DNA of 64,000 bases from Aequorivita vitellina (GCF_022008365.1 NZ_JAIRBA010000005.1:1-64000), one strand, 5' to 3'. Positions 25,619 through 35,232 are shown, numbered from the stretch's first letter. Notes: generated from the sequence alone by a model not told the origin. Numbers and translations are program-made.

Positions 25619-28249
25619 TTATTTCAACCCTGCCAAACTCGCCTTCAAAGTTTCAATCTTTGCCAAAGCATCCGTTTCTTTCTGTTTTTCCAAAGCCACA
25701 ACTTTTTCTGGCGCACCGCTAACAAAACGTTCGTTTTTCAATTTGCCTTGAACACTTCTTAAAAAACCTTCGGTGTATTTAAGTTCTTCAGAAAGCTTTG
25801 CTATTTCTTCTTCAACGTTAATTGCACCCGCAATTGGGATGAAATATTCATTGCTTTTAACCCTAAAAGTCAAAGCACCATCTATTTTTTCTGAAATATA
25901 ATTCAATTCCGAAATATTTCCGAGTTTAGTAACAACGGCGTCAAAATCTTTTGAAACTTGTTCGTTGTTTAAAACAAAAAGTTGGATGGTATCTTTAAAT
26001 GAAATATTCTTCTCCTTCCGAATAGTTCTAACTCCCGAGATTACTTCAGAAGCAAAATCGAAGTCTTTTATAATTTTCTCATCAAAAGTTTCAGTTTTTG
26101 GCCATTCCGAAATAATTAAAGCTTCCGAAATATTACGCTGGGTAATGTGTTGCCAAATTTCTTCAGAAATAAAAGGAACAAAAGGATGTAAAATCTTTAA
26201 ATTATCTTCTAATACCGAAATAACCTCCAAATAGGTTTTTTCTGAAATTTTTTCACCGAAAGGCGGTTTCACCATTTCTAATAACCAAGAGCAGAAATCG
26301 TCCCAAACTAATTTATAGGTAGACATTAACGCATCGCTGATACGGTATTTACTATAATGGTCTTCAATTTCAGCCAGCGTTTTTTGGAATTTGCTTCGGT
26401 ACCACTTTAAAGCAATAACATCACTTTGCGATTGTTCTTTTTCCAAATCAACTTCCCAACCATTAATCAAGCGGTAGGCATTCCAGATTTTGTTTACAAA
26501 GCCGCTCCCCTGTTTGCAAAGGTCTTCATCGAACATTAAATCGTTTCCGGCTGGCGAACTTAAAAGCATCCCCACACGAACGCCGTCTGCGCCATAAGTC
26601 TCCATCAACTCAATTGGATCTGGTGAATTACCCAAAGATTTACTCATCTTTCTGCGCTGTTTGTCGCGCACAATTCCTGTTAAGTAAACATTTGTGAATG
26701 GCTTTTCGTTTCTATATTCGTACCCAGCGATAATCATTCGCGCTACCCAGAAAAACAAAATTTCGGGGGCGGTGACTAAATCGTTGGTTGGATAGTAATA
26801 ATTTATTTCTTTGTTGTCTGGCTCTAAAATTCCATTGAATACAGAAATGGGCCACAACCACGATGAAAACCAAGTATCTAAAGCATCGGGATCTTGTGAT
26901 AAGTCGGTCGCTTTTAATTGATCGTTGCCTGATTTTTCTTGTGCCAATTTCACTGCTTCTTCAATATTTTCGGCAACTACAAAATCTTCTTTTCCGTCGC
27001 CATAGAAATACGCCGGAATCTGTTGTCCCCACCAAAGCTGACGCGAAATATTCCAGTCGCGTACATTTTCCATCCAGTGACGATAGGTATTCACAAACTT
27101 TTCTGGAACTAGGTTTACATCTTTTTCAAGCACAGCATCTAAAGCGGGCTGCGCAAGTTCCTTCATTTTCAGAAACCACTGATCGCTCAATTTTGGTTCA
27201 ATAACAGCACCCGTTCTTTCACTTGTACCAACTTTATGCAGGTGGGTTTCAATTTTTAAAACCACGCCCATTTCTTCGAGTTCTTTTACAATTTCCTTTC
27301 GAACTACAAAGCGGTCTCTGCCTTCGTAATGAAGCCCAAAACTGTTTAAGGTTCCATCGTCATTAAGAATATCTACAATTTCAAGATTATGCTTATCGCC
27401 TAACGCTTTATCGTTCTCGTCGTGGGCTGGGGTTACTTTTAAGCAACCAGTGCCGAATTCCACATCCACGTATTCGTCCTCAATAATTGGAATTACCCGA
27501 TTGCAAACGGGCACGACTGCTTTCTTACCGCGAAGATGTGCAAAACGCTCATCATTTGGGTTAATGCAAATTGCAGTATCGCCCAAAATAGTTTCGGGAC
27601 GTGTGGTTGCAATGGTTAAAGTTTCATCACTTCCTTCAATTTTATAGTTTAGATAATAGAGATTGCCTTGTTTTTCTTCGTAAATCACTTCTTCATCAGA
27701 AAGTGTCGTTTTTGCTTGCGGATCCCAATTCACCATTCTATAGCCGCGATAAATGTTTCCTTTTCGGTATAAATCCACAAAAACCTTTATAACAGAAGCT
27801 GACATTTCTTCATCCATGGTAAACTTAGTCCGTTCCCAATCGCAGGAAGCGCCAAGTTTTTTTAATTGTTCAAGGATAATTCCGCCGTGTTTGTGGGTCC
27901 ATTCCCAGGCATGCTCCAAAAATTCTTCGCGAGACAGATTGGCTTTATCAATACCTTCAGCTTTCAATTTTGCAACCACTTTAGCTTCGGTTGCGATAGA
28001 AGCGTGATCGGTTCCAGGTACCCAGCAAGCGTTAAAGCCTTGCAAACGCGCACGACGAATTAAAACATCTTGTAAGGTATTGTTGAGCATATGGCCCATA
28101 TGTAAGACACCGGTTACATTTGGTGGCGGAATTACAATGGTGTATGGCGTACGATCATCAACTTCGGAATGGAAATAACGGTTTTCCATCCAGTACTTAT
28201 ACCACTTATTTTCAGTTTGTTTTGCATTATATTTTGCTTCTAAAGCCAT
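25619..28249 (-). CDS. valS: Valine--tRNA ligase
   Basis: Class Ia aminoacyl-tRNA synthetase of 876 aa, charging tRNA-Val. HIGH-like motif: PPNVTGVLHMGHML (residues about 41-54). The editing domain CP1 follows, with TTRPETILGDTA. The second signature is RKMSKSLGNSPDP, and the C-terminal coiled coil ends the protein, as in other ValRS. Start ATG at 28249 is standard (MALEAKYNAKQTENKWYKYW). The gene is isolated, with a divergent DUF1573 gene upstream. Confidence 0.97.
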   Translation of the reverse strand: MALEAKYNAKQTENKWYKYWMENRYFHSEVDDRTPYTIVIPPPNVTGVLHMGHMLNNTLQDVLIRRARLQGFNACWVPGTDHASIATEAKVVAKLKAEGIDKANLSREEFLEHAWEWTHKHGGIILEQLKKLGASCDWERTKFTMDEEMSASVIKVFVDLYRKGNIYRGYRMVNWDPQAKTTLSDEEVIYEEKQGNLYYLNYKIEGSDETLTIATTRPETILGDTAICINPNDERFAHLRGKKAVVPVCNRVIPIIEDEYVDVEFGTGCLKVTPAHDENDKALGDKHNLEIVDILNDDGTLNSFGLHYEGRDRFVVRKEIVKELEEMGVVLKIETHLHKVGTSERTGAVIEPKLSDQWFLKMKELAQPALDAVLEKDVNLVPEKFVNTYRHWMENVRDWNISRQLWWGQQIPAYFYGDGKEDFVVAENIEEAVKLAQEKSGNDQLKATDLSQDPDALDTWFSSWLWPISVFNGILEPDNKEINYYYPTNDLVTAPEILFFWVARMIIAGYEYRNEKPFTNVYLTGIVRDKQRRKMSKSLGNSPDPIELMETYGADGVRVGMLLSSPAGNDLMFDEDLCKQGSGFVNKIWNAYRLINGWEVDLEKEQSQSDVIALKWYRSKFQKTLAEIEDHYSKYRISDALMSTYKLVWDDFCSWLLEMVKPPFGEKISEKTYLEVISVLEDNLKILHPFVPFISEEIWQHITQRNISEALIISEWPKTETFDEKIIKDFDFASEVISGVRTIRKEKNISFKDTIQLFVLNNEQVSKDFDAVVTKLGNISELNYISEKIDGALTFRVKSNEYFIPIAGAINVEEEIAKLSEELKYTEGFLRSVQGKLKNERFVSGAPEKVVALEKQKETDALAKIETLKASLAGLK

Positions 28250-28376
28250 ACTTGGTCTGCTTTTTGTACTATGAGGTGCAAAAGTAATTATAACTACAGT
28301 ATAATAAAAGTGAATAAGTTATTTTGCTCGTTCTATAAAAGTTATATACTTTAGCATGTACTAAAAAAACAAAATC

Positions 28377-28772
28377 ATGAAAAAATTAGCTCTTATAGCT
28401 CTTGTTGCTATTGTGGGTTTTACCGCACAGGCGCAACAAGCAAAAATTAGTTTCAAGGCAGATACAGTTGACTATGGCACAATTGCCAAAGGCAGTGACG
28501 GTGTTCGCGTATTTGAGTTTACTAATACAGGAGACGCCCCCCTTGTTATTACCGATGTGAAATCCAGTTGTGGCTGTACAGTCCCGAAAAAACCGGAAGG
28601 CCCAGTTGCTCCTGGTGCAAGTAGCACTATTGAAGTTAAATATGACACTAACCGTGTAGGCCCTATTAGAAAAACAATTACTGTTTATTCTAACGCCAGC
28701 GAACCAATGGTTGCTTTAAAAATTAAAGGCGAAGTAATGAGCGACTCAGCGAGTGTTTTAGAAAAAAGCTAA
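28377..28772 (+). CDS. Secreted DUF1573 domain protein
   Basis: A 131-aa exported protein: signal peptide MKKLALIALVAIVGFTAQA and then a single DUF1573 Ig-like domain with the signature VFEFTNTGDAPLVITDVKSS followed by CGCTVPKKP. DUF1573 proteins are abundant in Bacteroidota envelopes; a structural or adhesion role is presumed but not proven. A hairpin terminator follows 23 bp after the stop, shared with the convergent protease gene. It is divergent from valS. Confidence 0.88.
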   Translation: MKKLALIALVAIVGFTAQAQQAKISFKADTVDYGTIAKGSDGVRVFEFTNTGDAPLVITDVKSSCGCTVPKKPEGPVAPGASSTIEVKYDTNRVGPIRKTITVYSNASEPMVALKIKGEVMSDSASVLEKS

Positions 28773-28795
28773 GAAACTTTACCTTCAAATAAATT

Positions 28796-28837
28796 AAATC
28801 CGGTTGAAGCAAATTGCTTTAACCGGATTTCTTTTTA
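28796..28837. terminator. Terminator between DUF1573 and aspartyl protease genes
   Basis: 15-bp stem AAATCCGGTTGAAGC/GCTTTAACCGGATTT (one G-U pair) with loop AAATT, then TCTTTTT on the plus strand. Its right end reaches the stop of the convergent protease gene. Confidence 0.8.
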
Positions 28838-30163
28838 GAAGACACTTTTTAAAAAAAATTTGACTCTATTAGCACGACCTTCCCTATTAAATTCAATGGT
28901 TATTTTCCTACCTTCATTAGAAGAAAACAACTCGATTAATTCATACAGTTTAAATTGATAGCAAGGTTTACCGTTTATAGTTATAATTTCGTCACCCACT
29001 TGAATCCCCGCTAATGCCGCCGGTGAATCTTCTCGCACGGCAACAACCACATATTTTGGAACTAAGGTAAAATGTACTTCGGTGGTAATTGAAATAGAAT
29101 TGACCGTTAAACTTTGGTTTTGATTTCCCCGATTGGTATTTACACTTGCCTGCCGTTCTTCTTTAACGAGCTCAACACCTTCATGTTCCAAAGTTATTCC
29201 ACTCATATTGTAATTAAAAGGGTCCCTGAATTTCCTGTTTTTTTTAAATCGTACTAGCTTATTTGCATAGTCAAAGGTTACTGTAAACCTACTCAAAAAA
29301 CCACCGCCAACACTGCCATCGCGTTCTTCGTAATAACGCGCTTTTAAAATTGCATCTTCTTCGGGAAATGAAGTGTTTACTTCCTTTAAATGAAAATCTC
29401 CAACAGAAAGCCTCGGTATTCTAGTGCGCTTCCCGTAGATATTACCACTAAGGCCGAGACCTAAAAAATCGTTGAAATAGTTTTTCGGAACGTCTTTAAT
29501 AAAATTGCGTTTATCAAAAATCCACATGACATCGCTCGAGCCCGAATCTACCAAAAGCGTTACTGTTTCGTCATCATTCTCTGCTTCAATTACCAAAGAA
29601 ATATAAGGCTTCCCTCCCATAAAATGTAGAGGTAAATCTTCACATTTTTTACAAGGTTTCAACGTGTATTTCTGCGGATTATAAACCGTTATAACCTCTG
29701 CGGAATAATTAATTTTTACAATAAAATTCTGAAAAAATTCATTGCCTAAAATTCCATGTACGGGTATTCCCATTCTTGGCGAAAAATTCAAGGTACTGTC
29801 AAAAATTATATATAGTGAATGATTGTTGTCTATTACCTTGCCAACCTTCACTTTGTTATTTAAACTCTTCAAGGCTTCCACCGCTCCGCCCGACCCCAAA
29901 CCTTGCAGCATTACAGGCGTAGTATTGCGAAGTTGAAGGCTATCTGCCTCTTCCAAACTAAAAAGAATTGTAGATTTTACACCCGTATCAAGAATGAAAG
30001 ACAGCGGTGTGCCATTGACGTCTATTTGAATTATTGGTAAATTATTCACCAGCTTAAAAGGAATGCGTACTTTCCTTTTATTGTTATTTAGAAAAAAACC
30101 AGATTGCGCCGCTAATGAAGCAGAAAAAACAAACAAAAATCCAAAGATTAGCGTTTTATACAA
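28835..30163 (-). CDS. Secreted double retropepsin-like aspartyl protease with PDZ domain
   Basis: A 442-aa exported protein. After a signal peptide (to ...SLAAQ, residue 20) come two retropepsin-like halves, each with an active-site triad: D59-T-G (FILDTGVKSTI) and D206-S-G (LLVDSGSSDVMW). A PDZ domain lies at about 370-435 (REDSPAALAGIQVGDEIITI). The two half-sites in one chain may form an intramolecular dimer as in pepsin, but with DTG and DSG. Substrate unknown; it probably processes or senses proteins in the periplasm. Related proteins are annotated as aspartyl protease family proteins in Bacteroidota. Confidence 0.85.
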   Translation of the reverse strand: MYKTLIFGFLFVFSASLAAQSGFFLNNNKRKVRIPFKLVNNLPIIQIDVNGTPLSFILDTGVKSTILFSLEEADSLQLRNTTPVMLQGLGSGGAVEALKSLNNKVKVGKVIDNNHSLYIIFDSTLNFSPRMGIPVHGILGNEFFQNFIVKINYSAEVITVYNPQKYTLKPCKKCEDLPLHFMGGKPYISLVIEAENDDETVTLLVDSGSSDVMWIFDKRNFIKDVPKNYFNDFLGLGLSGNIYGKRTRIPRLSVGDFHLKEVNTSFPEEDAILKARYYEERDGSVGGGFLSRFTVTFDYANKLVRFKKNRKFRDPFNYNMSGITLEHEGVELVKEERQASVNTNRGNQNQSLTVNSISITTEVHFTLVPKYVVVAVREDSPAALAGIQVGDEIITINGKPCYQFKLYELIELFSSNEGRKITIEFNREGRANRVKFFLKSVF

Positions 30164-30276
30164 TTTTTTTAGATTTATTTTGAAAATACTTGAAGATATA
30201 AAAAAAAGGTGAATCTTGTTGCAGGCAGGGTGGAATTATAAATTTATTTCGCAACTTTGCTTCAAAATATTTCACT

Positions 30277-31467
30277 ATGCCTTCAGTTTCAAATAAAGGG
30301 AAGCACATGCCGGAATCACCCATCCGCAAGTTGGTACCCTACGCCGAAAAAGCGTACGCAGCAAAGAAAACCGTTTACCATTTAAATATTGGTCAGCCCG
30401 ATATTAAATCGCCAGAAATAGCGATGGAAGCAGTGGCTCATCACAATCTAGAAATTCTCGCCTATACCCGTTCTGAAGGTTCGCAGGAATACCGTGAAAA
30501 AATTGCGAAATATTACAAAAAAAACAACATTCCCGTTGAGGCGAACGATCTAATTGTTACCACAGGCGGAAGCGAAGCGCTGCTTTTTGCAATGGGAAGC
30601 ATTGCCGATGCCGATGATGAAATAATTATTCCCGAACCATTTTATGCCAATTACAATGGTTTTGCAACGGCATCTGATGTAAAAATTGTTCCTGTTATCT
30701 CTAAGATTGAAGACAATTTTGCCTTGCCTCCTATTTCAGAATTTGAAAAACTGATAACGCCGAAAACAAAGGCTATTCTTATCTGTAACCCGGGAAACCC
30801 AACAGGATATCTGTATTCAAAAGAAGAAATACAAACTTTAGCCGAAATTGTGAAAAAGCACGATCTGTTTTTAGTTGCAGATGAAGTGTATCGCGAATTT
30901 ACGTACGACGGCTCCAAGCATTACTCTATTCTTGAAGAAGAGAGCCTGGCAGAACACGGAATCATTATCGATTCGGTTTCAAAGAGATACAGTATGTGCG
31001 GCGCGCGTATTGGCTGCTTGGTTTCAAAAAACAAACAAGTAATTTCAACTGCATTAAAATTTGCACAAGCACGATTAAGCCCACCAACCTTTGCACAGAT
31101 TGCGAGTGAAGCGGCTTTACAAACTCCACAAAGTTATTTCGACGAAGTAATAACCGAATATCAAGACAGAAGAAACACGTTGGTAGCTGCCTTAAAAGCT
31201 ATACCCGGCGTAATTGTTGGCGAGCCAAAGGGTGCATTTTATTGCATTGTTCAGCTGCCAGTTAAAAACAGCGATAAATTTGCGCAATGGTTGTTAGAAG
31301 AATTTGACGACAACGGCGAAACCATTATGGTTGCTCCTGCGGCTGGCTTTTACTCCAGTCCGGGTGTTGGTCTTAACCAAGTGCGTATTGCATATGTTCT
31401 AAAAAAAGAAAGTCTTATTAGAGCTGTTGAGATTTTAAAAATTGCGCTTGAAAAATATAACGATTAA
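30277..31467 (+). CDS. PLP-dependent class I/II aminotransferase
   Basis: A 396-aa aminotransferase of fold type I. Visible: TTGGSEALLFAM (phosphate loop), NPGNPTGYLYSKEE, DEVYREF, the PLP-binding lysine in SVSKRYSMCGARIG, and a C-terminal arginine in VRIAYVL that binds the substrate carboxylate. It resembles aspartate aminotransferase-like enzymes of Bacteroidota; the amino donor cannot be fixed from sequence. Its stop codon overlaps the murB start codon (TTAATG), so the two genes are coupled. Confidence 0.93.
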   Translation: MPSVSNKGKHMPESPIRKLVPYAEKAYAAKKTVYHLNIGQPDIKSPEIAMEAVAHHNLEILAYTRSEGSQEYREKIAKYYKKNNIPVEANDLIVTTGGSEALLFAMGSIADADDEIIIPEPFYANYNGFATASDVKIVPVISKIEDNFALPPISEFEKLITPKTKAILICNPGNPTGYLYSKEEIQTLAEIVKKHDLFLVADEVYREFTYDGSKHYSILEEESLAEHGIIIDSVSKRYSMCGARIGCLVSKNKQVISTALKFAQARLSPPTFAQIASEAALQTPQSYFDEVITEYQDRRNTLVAALKAIPGVIVGEPKGAFYCIVQLPVKNSDKFAQWLLEEFDDNGETIMVAPAAGFYSSPGVGLNQVRIAYVLKKESLIRAVEILKIALEKYND

Positions 31468-32480
31468 TGCGGATTGAAGAAAACAAATCGCTTAAACATT
31501 ACAATACCTTCGGAATAGCTAGCAATGCGCGCTATTTTGTGTCGGTTGAAACCGTTGAAGAACTGAAACAGGCACTTTCCAAAAAACCTTCAAAAGAACT
31601 ATTTATCCTTGGCGGTGGCAGTAATATGTTGCTGACTGATGATTTGGACGCATTTGTAATTCATCTAAATTTAAAGGGAATTGAAATTATTAAAGAAAGC
31701 GACACCGAAGTTTTTGTAAAAGCAATGGCAGGCGAAAACTGGCACGAATTTGTTCAGTATTGCATTGCACAAGATTATGGCGGCTTGGAAAACCTTTCAC
31801 TTATTCCCGGAAATGTTGGCACTGCGCCAATCCAAAATATTGGTGCGTATGGCGTGGAGTTAAAAGATACTTTTAGCAGTTGCAATACGCTAGAAATTGA
31901 TACTTTAAAAGAACGCGAATTCACCAAAGCCGAATGCGCTTTTGAATATCGAAACTCAATCTTTAAAAATAAAGCCAAAGGGAAATATATTATTACGAGC
32001 GTAACCTTTCGACTGACAAAAAAAAATCATAAAACCAGTGTTTCGTATGGCGATATTCAAAAGCATTTAGCTGCTAAAAATATTGAAAACCCTAGTGTTA
32101 GGGATATTTCTGAAGCAGTAATTGCTATAAGACAATCCAAGCTTCCGGATCCTAATGTTTTGGGTAATAGTGGTAGTTTTTTTAAAAATCCGATCGTTGA
32201 TTCTGAAACATTTCAAGATTTCCGAAGAAAATTCCCGGAGGCTCCTTTTTACGAAGTTTCGCCCACAGAGTTTAAAATTCCAGCAGGTTGGTTAATTGAA
32301 AAAGCAGGGTTTAAAGGACAACGATTTGGCGACGCAGGGGTACATAAAAACCAAGCTTTGGTTTTGGTGAATTTCGGTAGCGCCTCGGGCAAAGAAATTT
32401 GGCAGCTCGCAATGGCAATTCAAAAAAAGGTAAAGGAAATGACTGGCATCTTTATTGAGCCAGAGGTGAACGTATTTTAA
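31467..32480 (+). CDS. murB: UDP-N-acetylenolpyruvoylglucosamine reductase
   Basis: Reduces UDP-GlcNAc-enolpyruvate to UDP-MurNAc with FAD and NADPH in peptidoglycan synthesis. FAD-binding LGGGSNML and QNIGAYGVE, and the catalytic serine in NSGSFFKNP, identify it; EPEVNVF at the C-terminus is conserved. At 337 aa it is the type I (E. coli-like) form. It starts within the stop codon of the aminotransferase gene and its 3' end overlaps the convergent fasciclin gene by 4 bp. Confidence 0.96.
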   Translation: MRIEENKSLKHYNTFGIASNARYFVSVETVEELKQALSKKPSKELFILGGGSNMLLTDDLDAFVIHLNLKGIEIIKESDTEVFVKAMAGENWHEFVQYCIAQDYGGLENLSLIPGNVGTAPIQNIGAYGVELKDTFSSCNTLEIDTLKEREFTKAECAFEYRNSIFKNKAKGKYIITSVTFRLTKKNHKTSVSYGDIQKHLAAKNIENPSVRDISEAVIAIRQSKLPDPNVLGNSGSFFKNPIVDSETFQDFRRKFPEAPFYEVSPTEFKIPAGWLIEKAGFKGQRFGDAGVHKNQALVLVNFGSASGKEIWQLAMAIQKKVKEMTGIFIEPEVNVF

Positions 32481-33100
32481 TTTGTACCCAACACGCCATT
32501 AATCATAAACATTACCCCGTTGGAAGCCTCTACACCATTGTTTAGGACCGAAGCTTTACCAGATTTTGCATCAGAAATAACTATATCTTCCCCAGATTTT
32601 GTTGCTGTTAGCGTAGTTCCGGCTAAGGTTTCTAAATTTACTTTTCCACTTTTATCAATGGCTTGTAATAACGTTTCCTTATCCACCTTTCTCGTTACAA
32701 TATGTGTTTTGAGCATTTCCACCAATTTGGCTCTATTTTCGGTGTTTGAATAAAACAGCGTTTTTTCAGCTCCCATAGCCTCCAACGCTGCATTTGTTGG
32801 AGCAAATACAGTAAACGGTCCCTCGCCTGTTAATTTATTTGTCAATTCGGCTGTTACCAGGTAGCTGGCAAATTTTTTCAGCTTGGCTTCGGTCATCACT
32901 CGAACCATTACACTCTTTAGTTCTGCAATATCCTCTGGTGTTAAATCTTTTTTTGCCGCACGCTTTACAGGAGTTGCTGGAGCAATTTGAGTAGTAGGTT
33001 TTTCTGCATCAATATTTTTATCTTTCGGCGTATCGTTTTTACACGAAACAGCTAGTAATGCGATCATAAAAATAGACAAGAAAGTAATTGGCTTCAGCAT
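32477..33100 (-). CDS. Fasciclin (FAS1) domain lipoprotein
   Basis: A 207-aa protein with a lipoprotein signal (ALLAVSC, Cys20) and one FAS1 domain (about residues 70-205) with the H1 motif GPFTVFAPTNAALEAM and H2-like HIVTRKVDK. FAS1 domains mediate adhesion or bind ligands in envelope proteins. The region between the lipidation site and the domain is a flexible linker rich in T, P and K. It is convergent to murB and overlaps it by 4 bp. Confidence 0.88.
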   Translation of the reverse strand: MLKPITFLSIFMIALLAVSCKNDTPKDKNIDAEKPTTQIAPATPVKRAAKKDLTPEDIAELKSVMVRVMTEAKLKKFASYLVTAELTNKLTGEGPFTVFAPTNAALEAMGAEKTLFYSNTENRAKLVEMLKTHIVTRKVDKETLLQAIDKSGKVNLETLAGTTLTATKSGEDIVISDAKSGKASVLNNGVEASNGVMFMINGVLGTN

Positions 33101-33165
33101 CGTTAAAATATTTTAATTGAAGGCTAAAAATACTTAAATTCCGAGGACAACACCAAGAAAGATTG

Positions 33166-33173
33166 TATTTTTG
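33166..33173 (+). promoter_or_regulatory. -7 box upstream of the small Cys-rich gene
   Basis: TATTTTTG, an exact TAnnTTTG match, about 100 bp before the ATG at 33274. The long leader suggests another promoter or a regulatory 5' region. Confidence 0.35.
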
Positions 33174-33273
33174 TAGTCTAATTTAAAGTGATGAAATGCC
33201 CTTCGTAAATTTGAATTAAAAGAAGGTTATTTTTGGGCGTTACATCGTTGCTTTTTATCTAATATTTTAACAG

Positions 33274-33498
33274 ATGAAACTTTTACTTATCACCTTAGCA
33301 TTATTATTACTTGGCGTTGCAGGTATTGCAATAAAAATATGGGCAAAAAAAGATGGAAAATTTGCCGGAACCTGTGCCAGTCAAAGTCCATTTTTAAATA
33401 AAGAAGGCCAAGCTTGCGGTTTCTGCGGAAAATCTCCCGACCAGTTTGCAGACTGCAACGAAACGAACCATAACTTGGAAGCGGAAAACACCAAATAA
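33274..33498 (+). CDS. Small membrane-anchored or secreted Cys-containing protein
   Basis: A 74-aa protein: N-terminal hydrophobic segment (LLLITLALLLLGVAGIAIKIW) acting as an anchor or signal, then a short hydrophilic domain with four cysteines: CASQSPF, then CGFC and DCNE. The CxxC in ACGFCGK is suggestive of metal or redox chemistry. It is a family conserved in Flavobacteriia of unknown function. It lies 61 bp upstream of the glycosyltransferase and sigma-factor genes, and may be co-transcribed with them. Confidence 0.7.
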   Translation: MKLLLITLALLLLGVAGIAIKIWAKKDGKFAGTCASQSPFLNKEGQACGFCGKSPDQFADCNETNHNLEAENTK

Positions 33499-33559
33499 GG
33501 CTGCGGTTTCAATCCCAAATCGACATTTTAAATTCGTCAATTTACAATCATAAATAGCT

Positions 33560-34654
33560 ATGGTGCTACTTTACGTTTTCGGCGCAGTCGCGTTGATTAA
33601 CTGTGCTTATTATCTTCTCTTTTCGAAATTTTCATTTCTAACAGTTGCTAAAAATAACGTTTCAGAAACGCCATCAATTTCATTAATAATATGCGCGAAG
33701 AACGAAGCTAAAAACCTTCAGAAAAACATTCCACTTTGGCAACAACAAACGTATCCTAATTTCGACATTATACTTATAAATGATGCATCGGTAGACGAAA
33801 GTTTGGAAGTAATGGAAGCTTTTGCCGAAAAAGATAAACGCATTCAAATTGTTAACGTAAAAAATAACGAAGCTTTTTGGGCCAGTAAAAAATACGCCCT
33901 CACTTTAGGTATAAAACGCTCAAAAAACAACCGGCTTGTTTTTAGCGATGCAGACTGCTACCCCGCATCGAAAGAGTGGTTAGCAATTATGGCAAGTAAA
34001 TTTTCGAGCGAAAAACAATTGGTTTTAGGATACGGTGCTTATGAAAAACAACCCGGGTTTTTAAATAAAATTATCCGTTTTGAAACTTTAATGACAGCGG
34101 TGCAATACTTTGCATATGCCAAAGCAGGAAACCCATATATGGGTGTGGGTAGAAATTTGGCGTACACCAGCGATTTGTTCTATGAAACCAAAGGTTTTAT
34201 GAGCCATATGAAGATTTCTTCGGGCGACGACGATCTTTTTGTGAACGAAGCTGCCACAGCAAAAAACGTCGCTATTTGTACCGAACCGGAAGCATTTACC
34301 TATTCATTTCCGAAGAAGAAAAAGAACAAATGGCTCACTCAAAAAAAGAGGCATTATTCTACCGCAAAACGCTATAAACCCAAACATCGCTTTTTATTAG
34401 CGGTTTATTACAGTTTCAATTTATTGTTTTGGTTGTTAGCTGTAGCGACACTTTTTACCGAATTTTGGGTATACGGGCTCGCTATTATATTTATCAGGTT
34501 TCTGTTTCAATACATCATTATTGGCAAGGCAGCCACGAAATTAAAGGAACAGGATTTAATTCTGCTAATTCCTTTTTACGAATTGTTTTTGGTTGTTACA
34601 CAATTGAGTATCTTTATTTCCAACAGCGGCGAAAAAAACTCGCGATGGAAATAA
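33560..34654 (+). CDS. Family 2 glycosyltransferase (membrane)
   Basis: A 364-aa inverting GT-A glycosyltransferase. One N-terminal helix is followed by the catalytic domain: SLIICAKNEAKNL (nucleotide-sugar binding), ILINDASVDES, and FSDADCYP (DxD-type). Two or three hydrophobic segments at the C-terminus anchor it. The sugar and acceptor are unknown; it probably makes an envelope polysaccharide or glycolipid. Its last 10 bp overlap the sigma-factor start, indicating coupling. Confidence 0.88.
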   Translation: MVLLYVFGAVALINCAYYLLFSKFSFLTVAKNNVSETPSISLIICAKNEAKNLQKNIPLWQQQTYPNFDIILINDASVDESLEVMEAFAEKDKRIQIVNVKNNEAFWASKKYALTLGIKRSKNNRLVFSDADCYPASKEWLAIMASKFSSEKQLVLGYGAYEKQPGFLNKIIRFETLMTAVQYFAYAKAGNPYMGVGRNLAYTSDLFYETKGFMSHMKISSGDDDLFVNEAATAKNVAICTEPEAFTYSFPKKKKNKWLTQKKRHYSTAKRYKPKHRFLLAVYYSFNLLFWLLAVATLFTEFWVYGLAIIFIRFLFQYIIIGKAATKLKEQDLILLIPFYELFLVVTQLSIFISNSGEKNSRWK

Positions 34655-35211
34655 CCCCAGAAGAAATAAGTCATCAATTAGAAAAAGCAAAAAAAGGAAA
34701 GCAGAGCGCTTTCAAATTTCTGTTAGATTATTATTGGAATGAGGTTTACGGTTTTCAGCTGAAACGGGTTCGCAACGAGCACGAAGCCGAAGATATTACC
34801 ATTGAAACGTTTGCAAAAGCCTTCGACAAAATTGATAGTTTTGACGAAAAATACACGTTCTCTACTTGGCTCGTCACTATTTCAAAAAACATTCAAATAG
34901 ACCGAACTCGCAAAAAAAACGCTTCTATTTATTCAAATACTACAGATGCGTCTAACGAGCACGTACAACGAATTGCCGACCATGCTCCCACCCCGGAAGA
35001 CAAATTGATTCGTGAGCAAAATCTTGCCGAACTTTTACAATACATCAAGCTACTTAAACCGCATTACCAAGAAGTTATTAACCTTCGGTATTTTCAAGAA
35101 ATGAGTTATAATGAAATTTCTGAAACACTGGAAGAACCGCTTAATAACGTAAAGGTTAGATTGCTACGTGCGCGAAAACTTCTCGCCGAAATTATTACGC
35201 AGAAAGATTAG
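34645..35211 (+). CDS. RNA polymerase sigma-70 family (ECF-type) factor
   Basis: A 188-aa alternative sigma factor. Region 2 with HEAEDITIETFAKAFDKIDS and the promoter-melting segment FSTWLVTISKNIQIDRTRK, then region 4 HTH YNEISETLEEPLNNVKVRL. The linker (about residues 95-120) is typical of ECF factors. No anti-sigma factor gene lies beside it, in contrast to most ECF loci. The ATG at 34645 lies inside the end of the glycosyltransferase gene; longer readings in this frame are non-coding shadow. Confidence 0.92.
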   Translation: MEITPEEISHQLEKAKKGKQSAFKFLLDYYWNEVYGFQLKRVRNEHEAEDITIETFAKAFDKIDSFDEKYTFSTWLVTISKNIQIDRTRKKNASIYSNTTDASNEHVQRIADHAPTPEDKLIREQNLAELLQYIKLLKPHYQEVINLRYFQEMSYNEISETLEEPLNNVKVRLLRARKLLAEIITQKD

Positions 35212-35232
35212 AAAATACAAATCCCAAAAATC

